A DNA stretch of 5,343 bases. Origin: Planctomycetaceae bacterium. GTDB lineage: Bacteria > Planctomycetota > Planctomycetia > Pirellulales > Thermoguttaceae. The position numbers and the translations under genes were made by a program. The stretch covers positions 1 through 5,343 of the forward strand of contig JAIRLW010000323.1 of assembly GCA_031259095.1 (NCBI GenBank), in the 5' to 3' direction. The notes beneath the pieces are model-generated. The model was not told where the DNA came from, did not search any database, and saw nothing but the letters and a program-made list of their open reading frames with translations. Shown piece after piece: positions 1 through 5,300 of the stretch (positions are counted from its first letter, which is position 1; each line of letters starts with the position of its first letter).

Positions 1-3000
1 CAAAAACTTGGTTCGCTCAATGACACCGAAGCCGCCGAGATGTTATTTCGGCTCAGCGTGGGTATGGACAGAGTATCGATTGTTGACGCGATCAAGGAAT
101 TGACGGCACGGCGAAACCGTATTTTGAACAATAATATGCAGAGCCGCAAGGGAACGGATCAATTAACGCAACTGTTCCGGCAGCGTGAAAAAACTGTTGC
201 GGAAATCGCCGATGCCGCACTGCTTGTCCGTGATTATGTACGGATACGGAATGAACAGCGGACGATTGACCGGACTATCGCCAATCTTGAAGAGGATAAT
301 ATTAAATTGCAGCGTGAAAAACGTTTGTATGAAATTGCGAAACAAGTTGAACCGGTTTGGGTTCGCCGCAATAAAATTCGTGACGAAATTAACGCAATGG
401 GAACGGTTGTTGTTGTTACCGATCAGATCATGACTCAACTTGATGAAACTGCTAAACAACTCGAACAACGCCGTTTGGTTTACAATAAATTGAAAGAAGA
501 ATATCAGAAAACATTGGACGCGCTCCATGTTCAACCTGTCAACGAAACACTTGAAAAGCTTGCGCCGAGACTTGAAGTGTTACTCGAAGAAGAAAAGCGG
601 ATTGTTGAAATTGATTCGCAAATTACGGAACTGGAAAATGAAATCGCCACACTTGAATCGCGGATTCTTGACGAGGAAGAACAAATTAAACGCGGACGGC
701 GTGCCTTACCGATTCCGCCGCAACATTCCGCAACAAAATTTGAAAACGGCGCAACAGAAAATCGGAATACTTCAGAACATGCTTCGTTTAATCCTGCCGG
801 AGCGGTTATTTCTGCGCCGACCACATCGCCGTCTATTCCAGTTACAGCCAAAGGTTATCGTCCGAATACCGGCGATTCTATTGACGCGGTACTTCTTGAT
901 GGTTACAGAATTCCTGCTAAAGCGGTTAATCGGGCAAGACGGCGTTTGTTCCGTGTTAAAGAGCAATATGCCGAACTCGCGGGACGTTCAAAAGTGTTGA
1001 ACGAAAAAGTCAAATCGGAACTTGCCAAACGTGAGGTTAAGGAATTGACGGAAGCCGTCGAAAAAGCAAGCGAAACACTTTCGCAACTTCGGCGGCGTCA
1101 AAATATCGGTCAACGGCTTGCGGAAATGACCTTACATCATAAGGAGTTACGGCGTATCAACGCTTTTTTGATACAACATCAGGCATTGCCGACTTGGGCG
1201 GTTGTTCTGCTTGGAATGATTGGTGTGTTGGGCGCAGTTCCGGTTGGACTTGCTGTTTTTGAAACAATCGGAACAAAAATTTTTGAAAACAATATACCGC
1301 CTTTTTTGACTATTTTAGGACTTGTTGCTATCGGCGGTTCTTTTGCGTTTAAAATTGTTTCGGAAAAAAACAACGCTAAAAAACTGGAACAAAATCAGCG
1401 TCAACTCGGAATGCTTCTCACACAGATCGAACATGCCAAACAGGAAGCCGCTGCGGTTGACGCAAAACTTCCGGCAACCGCGTCGTCTATTGAAATTCGT
1501 TGTCAGGAAGCGCAACAAGAATTGTCTCAACTTGAAAAATTGATTCCGATTGATACGCAACGCCGCGAGGTGAATCAACATCTGAAACAAATTGAAACAC
1601 GGTTGGAACGCTGCAAGGAAGAACACGAAACCGTGGCAAAACGTTGGAATAACTGGCTTCGGCTAACCGGTTTACCAAACGATTGGACGCCGGCACGAAT
1701 CCGTGATTTGATAGAACATTGCGATGTAGTCGGCGATTTGAAAAAAGAACTCGATAATCGTTACGAAACAATGAATCAACGGATTCGTGATATGCGGTTT
1801 ATTACAGATCGGATTGATCGAATGATTGCGGAGTCGGGATTTTTGTTTGCCGATGGAATGAGTTACGTCGATATTCTTAATGAAATACGAAAAAAACTGG
1901 AAGCAAACGGTGCGGCGTTACAAGAACGCGAACAACTGAAAAATAATATCAGGCAACTCAACAAGATGCGGAAAAAAGCGGTTGCCGATCTCCGCAAGGC
2001 AAAGCAGGCGGAAACTGATTTACTGCGGCAATTCGGAGTGAAAACGCCGGAAGCGTTGCAAGAATTACACCGCCGTCATCAGAAACACCGAAGATTATTG
2101 CAACAAGAACAAGGGATTCAGCGTGAACTTGATGCGGCAACCGGTAATTTTTGTTCCGAATCAACGATTGGCGATCTTCTGGAACCGCGTATTGTACGGA
2201 AACTCCTTGAACAACAAGCGGAAGCGGAATTAATTCGGCAACAGAAATCCGGTAACGACTCTTTTGAATATCAAAACGAAACGATTTCCGAACAACTTGA
2301 ACATCTTGAAAAATTGCCGGAACTGGACGAATTGTTAAAAGGAGTACAAAAACGGATTGAAACGACGTCGGCGAAACTTCATGACGAATTGGAACAGCGC
2401 GGTCAACTCAATGAACAACTGAAACGAATTGCGGAAGACCAAACCGCTATTAAAAAACAGCGGGAATTGGCAATTCTTGACGAGAAAATTCGTTGCGCTA
2501 TATTGGACTGGCAAACTTATGCGGTTTGTGCGCGGATGCTTGACGAAATTCGTGCAACGTATGAACGTGAGCGTCAACCGCGAACTTTAGCGGAAGCGTC
2601 GGAATTGTTGAAACGATTAACGGATGGAAAATATCATCGGATATGGACGCCGCTTGGCGAGGAAACGCTTATGGTGGATGATGTGGAAGGAAACACGTTT
2701 GATGTGGCGTGGCTTTCGCGCGGAACGCGGGAACAGTTGTTTATTGCGCTTCGTCTTGCGTTGGCGTCGGCGTTTGCGCAACACGGTTCGATTTTGCCGT
2801 TAATTCTGGACGATGTGCTGGTTAATTTTGATTCACGGCGTGCTTTTGCGGCGGCAAAAGTGTTACTTGAATTTGCAAAATCGGGCAGACAGATTTTCCT
2901 TTTTACGTGTCATGAACATGTTTGCCGGATGTTTCAAAAACTTGACATTCCGGTACGAATTCTCCCTGCGGTGGACGATCCGGGCAAACCGACAAAGGTA

Positions 3001-3240
3001 TTGTTGCCGCGTTCGATTCTGAAACGCCGCGAGGAAAAACGCCGCCGTGAAATTGAACGTCTTGCCGCTGAAAAAGCAAAACAAAAAATCGAGCAAGAAA
3101 TTGCTAACCGCGAGGAATTTATTCGGTTGGATGCGTTACGTAAGGCGGAAGTCCAACGCCTTATTCTCCAAATGCAACAACAAGCAACCGCCGAAAAAAT
3201 CCTCGAAGCGCAACAAAAACAAAATAAATCGGAAAAATAA
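1..3240 (+). CDS. YhaN-like SMC/RecF-type ATPase with two membrane segments, 5' partial
   Basis: The frame is open from base 1, 13 codons before the first ATG (position 40), and the Walker A region is absent, so the true start lies upstream. Numbering from base 1, 1079 residues are visible. Seen: long Glu/Lys/Gln-rich coiled coils; a Pro/Ser/Thr/Asn-rich linker at about 235-290; two hydrophobic segments at about 399-420 and 432-454; an ABC signature LSRGTREQ at 905-912; Walker B LPLILDDVL ending near 940, with Asp937-Asp938; a switch histidine in FTCHEH at 971; and a very charged tail from about 990. Known of the family: YhaN proteins are RecF/SbcC-like ATPases with mid-protein membrane segments, often beside a YhaO/SbcD-type nuclease, and a DNA repair role is assumed. 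Inference: a membrane-tethered DNA-associated ATPase. A partner gene could lie upstream, outside the window. Class assignment is firm; the cellular role is not. Confidence 0.88.
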   Translation, partial: QKLGSLNDTEAAEMLFRLSVGMDRVSIVDAIKELTARRNRILNNNMQSRKGTDQLTQLFRQREKTVAEIADAALLVRDYVRIRNEQRTIDRTIANLEEDNIKLQREKRLYEIAKQVEPVWVRRNKIRDEINAMGTVVVVTDQIMTQLDETAKQLEQRRLVYNKLKEEYQKTLDALHVQPVNETLEKLAPRLEVLLEEEKRIVEIDSQITELENEIATLESRILDEEEQIKRGRRALPIPPQHSATKFENGATENRNTSEHASFNPAGAVISAPTTSPSIPVTAKGYRPNTGDSIDAVLLDGYRIPAKAVNRARRRLFRVKEQYAELAGRSKVLNEKVKSELAKREVKELTEAVEKASETLSQLRRRQNIGQRLAEMTLHHKELRRINAFLIQHQALPTWAVVLLGMIGVLGAVPVGLAVFETIGTKIFENNIPPFLTILGLVAIGGSFAFKIVSEKNNAKKLEQNQRQLGMLLTQIEHAKQEAAAVDAKLPATASSIEIRCQEAQQELSQLEKLIPIDTQRREVNQHLKQIETRLERCKEEHETVAKRWNNWLRLTGLPNDWTPARIRDLIEHCDVVGDLKKELDNRYETMNQRIRDMRFITDRIDRMIAESGFLFADGMSYVDILNEIRKKLEANGAALQEREQLKNNIRQLNKMRKKAVADLRKAKQAETDLLRQFGVKTPEALQELHRRHQKHRRLLQQEQGIQRELDAATGNFCSESTIGDLLEPRIVRKLLEQQAEAELIRQQKSGNDSFEYQNETISEQLEHLEKLPELDELLKGVQKRIETTSAKLHDELEQRGQLNEQLKRIAEDQTAIKKQRELAILDEKIRCAILDWQTYAVCARMLDEIRATYERERQPRTLAEASELLKRLTDGKYHRIWTPLGEETLMVDDVEGNTFDVAWLSRGTREQLFIALRLALASAFAQHGSILPLILDDVLVNFDSRRAFAAAKVLLEFAKSGRQIFLFTCHEHVCRMFQKLDIPVRILPAVDDPGKPTKVLLPRSILKRREEKRRREIERLAAEKAKQKIEQEIANREEFIRLDALRKAEVQRLILQMQQQATAEKILEAQQKQNKSEK

Positions 3241-3256
3241 AAATAGGATAAAAAAG

Positions 3257-3313
3257 ATGGCTTGCCGGGAAATAGCAATGAAAGATTGCAAAAATGTTGT
3301 TAGGGCGTGTTGA
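3257..3313 (+). CDS. 18-codon reading frame running into the mobile element
   Basis: An AGGA at 3245-3248 sits 8 bases before ATG 3257, only 16 bases after the stop of the ATPase gene, so the layout resembles the start of a second operon gene. The frame reads MACREIAMKDCKNVV and then passes into the left terminal repeat of the element at 3301, ending at TGA 3311-3313. Removing the element with one TA joins it to sequence that stops after three more codons (SIF), so the pre-insertion frame would also have been very short. It may be a small leader or translationally coupled peptide, the remnant of a lost gene, or chance. No family is recognised. Confidence 0.25.
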   Translation: MACREIAMKDCKNVVRAC

Positions 3314-3360
3314 CACTAATTTCTCAAAAAAACACTGATATTAGTGTCCGCACACGCTAA
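3300..3360 (+). repeat. Subterminal hairpin made by a second copy of the terminal motif
   Basis: Positions 3340-3360 are an imperfect reverse complement of 3300-3320, matching at 17 of 21 positions; the inner nine bases (GACACTAAT / ATTAGTGTC) pair perfectly around a 19-base loop. A T-rich stretch TCTTTATTTTT follows at 3361-3371, so in RNA from the upstream ATPase gene this could act as a terminator-like structure. Alternatively it is a subterminal transposase binding site. The pairing is seen; both functions are inference. Confidence 0.6.
3301..3320 (+). repeat. Left terminal inverted repeat of the MITE-like element
   Basis: This 20-base repeat is the exact reverse complement of 3536-3555. 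It begins with TA, the possible target duplication. Flanking bases outside differ (TTGT on the left, GTATT on the right), so no target duplication longer than TA is seen. Confidence 0.85.
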
Positions 3361-3371
3361 TCTTTATTTTT

Positions 3372-3446
3372 ACTACGAAAATCGCGAATGTTCACGAAAA
3401 GATTTTTAGAACAATCGTTTTCATGAAAATTCGTGTCTTTCGTAGT
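3372..3446. repeat. Nested inverted repeat inside the element
   Basis: ACTACGAAA at 3372-3380 pairs with TTTCGTAGT at 3438-3446, and inside it CACGAA at 3393-3398 pairs with TTCGTG at 3430-3435. The right arm is directly followed by a small hairpin, TTCCAAT at 3446-3452 with ATTGGAA at 3458-3464. The wording (TTCGTGTCTTTCGTAGTT) resembles short dispersed intergenic repeats I recall from several bacterial phyla, but that likeness is from memory and was not searched. Confidence 0.5.
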
Positions 3447-3506
3447 TCCAATTCATTATTGGAAATTCTTAATTGCTTCCTATTTTGGGGAGATAATCAG
3501 AAAAAT

Positions 3507-3534
3507 TTTACCCAGTTTAAAAACTACTGGTAAA
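3507..3534. repeat. Stem-loop next to the right end of the element
   Basis: TTTACCCAGT at 3507-3516 pairs with ACTGGTAAA at 3526-3534, giving nine base pairs with one bulged C around a 9-base loop. It lies just inside the right terminal repeat, so the element carries a hairpin near each end. Confidence 0.5.
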
Positions 3535-3535
3535 C

Positions 3536-3555
3536 ATTAGTGTCAACACGCCCTA
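3536..3555 (-). repeat. Right terminal inverted repeat of the MITE-like element
   Basis: ATTAGTGTCAACACGCCCTA pairs base for base with 3301-3320. The inner neighbouring base does not extend the pairing, so the repeat is exactly 20 bp including the terminal TA. Confidence 0.85.
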
Positions 3556-3604
3556 GTATTTTTTAATAAATAGTCTGTTTTGTTGTTTCGTAGGCTCAAA
3601 AAAT

Positions 3605-3643
3605 AATCCGTGAAAATCGGCGTAATCGGCGGATGATTTTTTT
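3605..3643 (+). repeat. Degenerate GC-rich 10-bp repeat followed by a T-run
   Basis: Three related units (AATCCGTGA, AATCGGCGTA, AATCGGCGGATG) lie head to tail between 3605 and 3635 in otherwise AT-rich DNA. ATCCG at 3606-3610 can pair with CGGAT at 3630-3634, and seven T residues follow at 3637-3643, so a weak terminator on the plus strand is possible. The stem is only five pairs with a long loop, so repeat decay is the simpler reading. The rest of 3556-3680 shows no gene. Confidence 0.4.
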
Positions 3644-3679
3644 CTATGTGTTCTGTGATTAATTAAAATAGACCGTTAC

Positions 3680-3716
3680 TGAACATTCTGTTTTCATTTT
3701 TAAAACAGAATGTTCA
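3680..3716. terminator. Perfect 15-bp hairpin between converging genes
   Basis: TGAACATTCTGTTTT at 3680-3694 and AAAACAGAATGTTCA at 3702-3716 are exact reverse complements around a 7-base loop. The site lies between the plus-strand ATPase and the minus-strand redoxin gene, 94 bases beyond the redoxin stop, where a bidirectional terminator would be expected. The stem is AT-rich and no T-run follows it on either strand, so it is not a canonical intrinsic terminator. It could instead be a palindromic repeat or a protein binding site. It also covers the stop codon of the small minus-strand frame at 3714. Confidence 0.45.
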
Positions 3717-3848
3717 AGTGTGAGGATTTGTATCAATAAAATCAACACTCCAATAACTCACGCCAACATACCGCAGACCATCTTTTAGAGAAATGTCATC
3801 AACCTTTTGTCTATTGACATGAATAGTTACGATTATGATTTTTTTCAT
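3714..3848 (-). CDS. Possible 44-residue frame overlapping the redoxin 3' end
   Basis: ATG 3848 opens a frame shifted relative to the redoxin gene and overlaps its last 38 bases; the product begins MKKIIIVTIHV, contains KDGLRYVGVSYW and ends FIDTNPHT at TGA 3714-3716. No good ribosome binding site precedes the ATG. The non-overlapping part has a varied, protein-like composition, so it may be the tail of another decayed gene or a former longer C-terminus of the redoxin reached by a frameshift. I recognise no family, and chance is quite possible. Confidence 0.2.
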   Translation of the reverse strand: MKKIIIVTIHVNRQKVDDISLKDGLRYVGVSYWSVDFIDTNPHT

Positions 3849-4389
3849 CGGAAAGCAATTCGGCAAGTTTCTTTTGAAGAGCTTCGCCGCGTGCTTCAGT
3901 GAAAATGATTTTGCCGTCTTTGCCAACAAGAAACATGGTCGGAACACCGGCAATTGCATATTTTTTCCCTTGTAACGGCAAACCGGCTTTTTCGGTCAAT
4001 TCTTCCGAAAGACATATCCAAGGAATTTTTTCATCTTCAACAACTTTTTTCGTTGCGGGTAGTTTGTCCGAAACATAAATTGAAACGATTTCAAAACCTT
4101 TGTCGTGATATTTTTCATATGCCGAAATCATTCCGGGAATTTCGGCTTTACAAGGACCGCACCACGAAGCCGTGAATTTGACCAACACAAATTTACCGCG
4201 AAGAGTTGACCAATCGAAATCCGTATCATCAACTGTTTTGCCGTAAATTTCAGGATTCGCGCCGACTGCACGAAGTGAATAATTTTCAAGTTGATTGAGA
4301 GTTTCTTTCTTTTCTTCTGCGGATAAATTAAACTCTTCGGAATGGACAAAAGTAATCAAGTTCTTGAATGTTTTATCTGCAATTTGCAT
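3811..4389 (-). CDS. TlpA/AhpC-like thioredoxin-fold protein, probably lacking its N-terminus
   Basis: The 192-residue product has a helical lead (1-45), then a thioredoxin fold: WCGPCK at 76-81 with Cys77 and Cys80, LRGKFVLVKFTASW as the first core strand, GVPT at 148-151 with cis-Pro150, and FLVGKDGKI as the following strand. This is the layout of TlpA-type thiol:disulfide oxidoreductases, which are normally exported. Here no signal peptide is encoded and no ribosome binding site precedes ATG 4389. Two codons upstream is an in-frame TAA (4398-4396), beyond which the same frame continues with redoxin-like sequence, so this ATG is probably not the original start. All visible catalytic residues are intact. 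It may be a 3' remnant of a recent pseudogene or a shortened, still translated protein. The fold is certain; activity is doubtful. Confidence 0.75.
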   Translation of the reverse strand: MQIADKTFKNLITFVHSEEFNLSAEEKKETLNQLENYSLRAVGANPEIYGKTVDDTDFDWSTLRGKFVLVKFTASWCGPCKAEIPGMISAYEKYHDKGFEIVSIYVSDKLPATKKVVEDEKIPWICLSEELTEKAGLPLQGKKYAIAGVPTMFLVGKDGKIIFTEARGEALQKKLAELLSDEKNHNRNYSCQ

Positions 4390-4395
4390 ATCAAA

Positions 4396-4560
4396 TTATG
4401 TAACTTGAATAGAAAATAGAATATCAATGACTTTGCGAAGAGGATCAATCGGTTTGAATTGGGCAGGTTTCGTAACAGATAATTTTTTCGCTTGATCAAC
4501 AAACTTTTCAAATTTTTCCGTTGTGAAATTTTTGCGCAGTTCAATGGCTTCTGTCGAAAG
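4396..4560 (-). pseudogene. Detached N-terminal part of the redoxin gene, in frame but behind a stop
   Basis: Upstream of TAA 4398-4396, and in the same frame as the redoxin, the sequence reads from [15 protein letters not shown] through [16 protein letters not shown] to LRKVIDIL. This resembles the helical segment that, as I recall, precedes the thioredoxin domain in planctomycetal redoxins. The frame is kept across the stop (4389 and 4842 differ by 453 bases), so one nonsense change, for example CAA to TAA, or a small local rearrangement would explain the break. The original signal peptide is not found; the frame instead enters DUF1559-derived sequence near 4560-4600. The exact junction cannot be placed. 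Confidence 0.5.
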
Positions 4561-4589
4561 GTGTCTGAAAAGAAGTCTGTGTCGAATCA

Positions 4590-4875
4590 CGTCTATTGGA
4601 TTCGATTTTTTCATAGAGAGCTTGTTACTCAATATACGGATAAAACAACGGAACAAACGATACAAAGGAACCCATAAGAATAAGCGGTGGAAGTCCATCT
4701 TTTGTATTGTGAAAATTGTGAATCCGAGTCCCGTTTGTTTCAGATTGTTCGTACATTGCATTCTCCGCGCGGCTTGCACGGCTGGTAACAGAAGAACAAT
4801 CAATACGTTGATGATTGCAATCACCACAAGAAGTTCGAACAATGAAAATTTAATGACACATTTTTCAGGGATTTT
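4590..4875 (-). pseudogene. DUF1559 prepilin-like gene fragment, frameshifted and with a nonsense codon
   Basis: From the minus strand, one frame gives [13 protein letters not shown] followed by [14 protein letters not shown] and [10 protein letters not shown], the hallmark N-terminus of planctomycetal DUF1559 proteins: a type IV pilin-like methylation motif and membrane helix, then RRMQC.NNLKQ. No ATG lies between the upstream TAA (4878-4876) and this motif. At about 4723-4725 the homology moves to another frame, which reads [13 protein letters not shown] and YPYIE, meets TAA 4627-4625, then continues QALYEKIE; the family pattern YPYIEQQALYEKI shows the stop replaces a Gln codon. The usual AAREAARR appears shortened by four residues. 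The rest of the gene (normally about 300 residues) is absent. This is a clear pseudogene. Confidence 0.8.
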
Positions 4876-4919
4876 TTACAATTTTTGGCAATTTCCCTAC
4901 AACTCTCCCTGAAAAATGT
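4858..4919. repeat. 14-bp perfect inverted repeat at the DUF1559 5' edge
   Basis: ACATTTTTCAGGGA at 4858-4871 is the exact reverse complement of 4906-4919, with 34 bases between. On the plus strand the right arm runs into six T residues (4919-4924), terminator-like but with a long loop and no known plus-strand transcript entering it. An inner TCCCT at 4894-4898 offers alternative pairing with the left arm. It sits where the start codon of the DUF1559 gene should be, so it may mark an insertion or rearrangement. Confidence 0.5.
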
Positions 4920-4977
4920 TTTTTCAAAAATAATAAATGAGTTGGTGTTATTTTCACTTAATATAAAGGATTTTTAG

Positions 4978-5017
4978 TTAGTTTGTTTAGTTTGTTTGTT
5001 TAGTTTGTTTAGTTCGT
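4978..5017 (+). repeat. 9-bp tandem repeat in the leader of the secreted-protein gene
   Basis: Four units of TTAGTTTGT (the last reading TTAGTTCGT) are interrupted in the middle by a stray TTGT. The tract ends ten bases before the ribosome binding site of the gene at 5040. Slippage-prone tracts like this can change leader length; no regulatory role is shown. Confidence 0.6.
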
Positions 5018-5027
5018 TTAACCAAAG

Positions 5028-5033
5028 AAAGGA
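5028..5033 (+). promoter_or_regulatory. Ribosome binding site of the gene at 5040
   Basis: AAAGGA lies six bases before ATG 5040. Together with the signal peptide that follows, it fixes this start codon. Confidence 0.7.
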
Positions 5034-5039
5034 TGCACC

Positions 5040-5300
5040 ATGAAAAAGTGTATTACGTTGGTGTTTTGTTTTTCGTTTTTTGCGGCAGTACCAAGTTTTT
5101 CCGACGAAACGGAAACAAAAAAATGTTTCGGGGCGATTAATCGTTTTCGAATCGAACAACGTTGTTCGGGGGTGTTGTTCAGGATTTCGCCGATAAACCG
5201 CACCCCCCTCGGCAGCGGAATCCCCGGCAACGCCGAAAACGGCGGCGTCGAAAACTATCGACAATTCCGAAATATTACAAAAGATACTGGAATCTGTTGA
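5040..5300 (+). CDS. Secreted hypothetical protein, apparently frameshifted
   Basis: ATG 5040 follows a good AAAGGA site. The product starts MKKCITLVFCFSFFAAVPSFSDE: positive n-region, hydrophobic core, and probable cleavage near residues 19-22, so export is expected. As written the frame ends at TGA 5298-5300 after 86 residues. The sequence after about residue 55 is rich in Gly and Asn and looks unlike a domain, while another frame over the same bases encodes a Pro/Ala linker and a clean coiled coil. A single extra C in the C6 tract at 5203-5208 would explain the change. It could therefore be a broken gene, a sequencing error, or a truncated product. No family is recognised. The gene is divergent from the DUF1559 remnant. 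Confidence 0.55.
   Translation: MKKCITLVFCFSFFAAVPSFSDETETKKCFGAINRFRIEQRCSGVLFRISPINRTPLGSGIPGNAENGGVENYRQFRNITKDTGIC

Larger units (their letters stand above)
3301..3555. mobile_element. MITE-like element with perfect 20-bp terminal inverted repeats
   Basis: TAGGGCGTGTTGACACTAAT at 3301-3320 is repeated as its exact reverse complement at 3536-3555, enclosing 215 bp with no substantial reading frame. Both ends finish in TA, so the element could be a GGGCGTG...CACGCCC unit flanked by a duplicated TA target, as in IS630/Tc1-mariner-type insertion; some IS5-group elements also use TA-like targets. The interior holds several hairpins and a third, imperfect copy of the terminal motif at 3340-3360. 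Size, perfect ends and lack of a transposase match a non-autonomous miniature element mobilised in trans. It lies downstream of the ATPase gene and inside a tiny downstream frame. Family assignment is not possible from the ends alone. Confidence 0.8.

Noticed and set aside
531..851. 106-codon minus-strand frame inside the ATPase gene
   Set aside because: It is antisense to a well-supported coding region, Ser-rich from reversed codons, with no RBS or recognisable domain.
2934..3278. 114-codon minus-strand frame over the ATPase 3' end
   Set aside because: Composition is Arg/Ser/Cys-rich as expected from the reverse of Lys/Glu/Gln codons; it is a shadow of the charged tail.
3301..3555. CRISPR array or integron attachment site
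   Set aside because: The repeats are inverted, not regularly spaced direct repeats, and there is no spacer pattern or integrase gene.
3680..3716. SOS-type operator, because the palindrome starts GAAC and ends GTTC
   Set aside because: The half-sites are far too widely spaced for a GAAC-N4-GTTC box and no promoter is nearby.
4523..4912. 129-codon plus-strand frame over the DUF1559 and redoxin remnants
   Set aside because: It is antisense to sequence with clear family motifs and has no motif of its own.
4942..4967. Promoter candidate TTGGTG ... TATAAA before the gene at 5040
   Set aside because: The 14-base spacing is too short for a standard sigma-70 promoter and AT-rich DNA gives many such matches.
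4974..5264. 96-codon minus-strand frame opposite the secreted-protein gene
   Set aside because: It reads through the 9-bp tandem repeat as an LNKLNKQTKQTN tail and opposes a gene with RBS and signal peptide.
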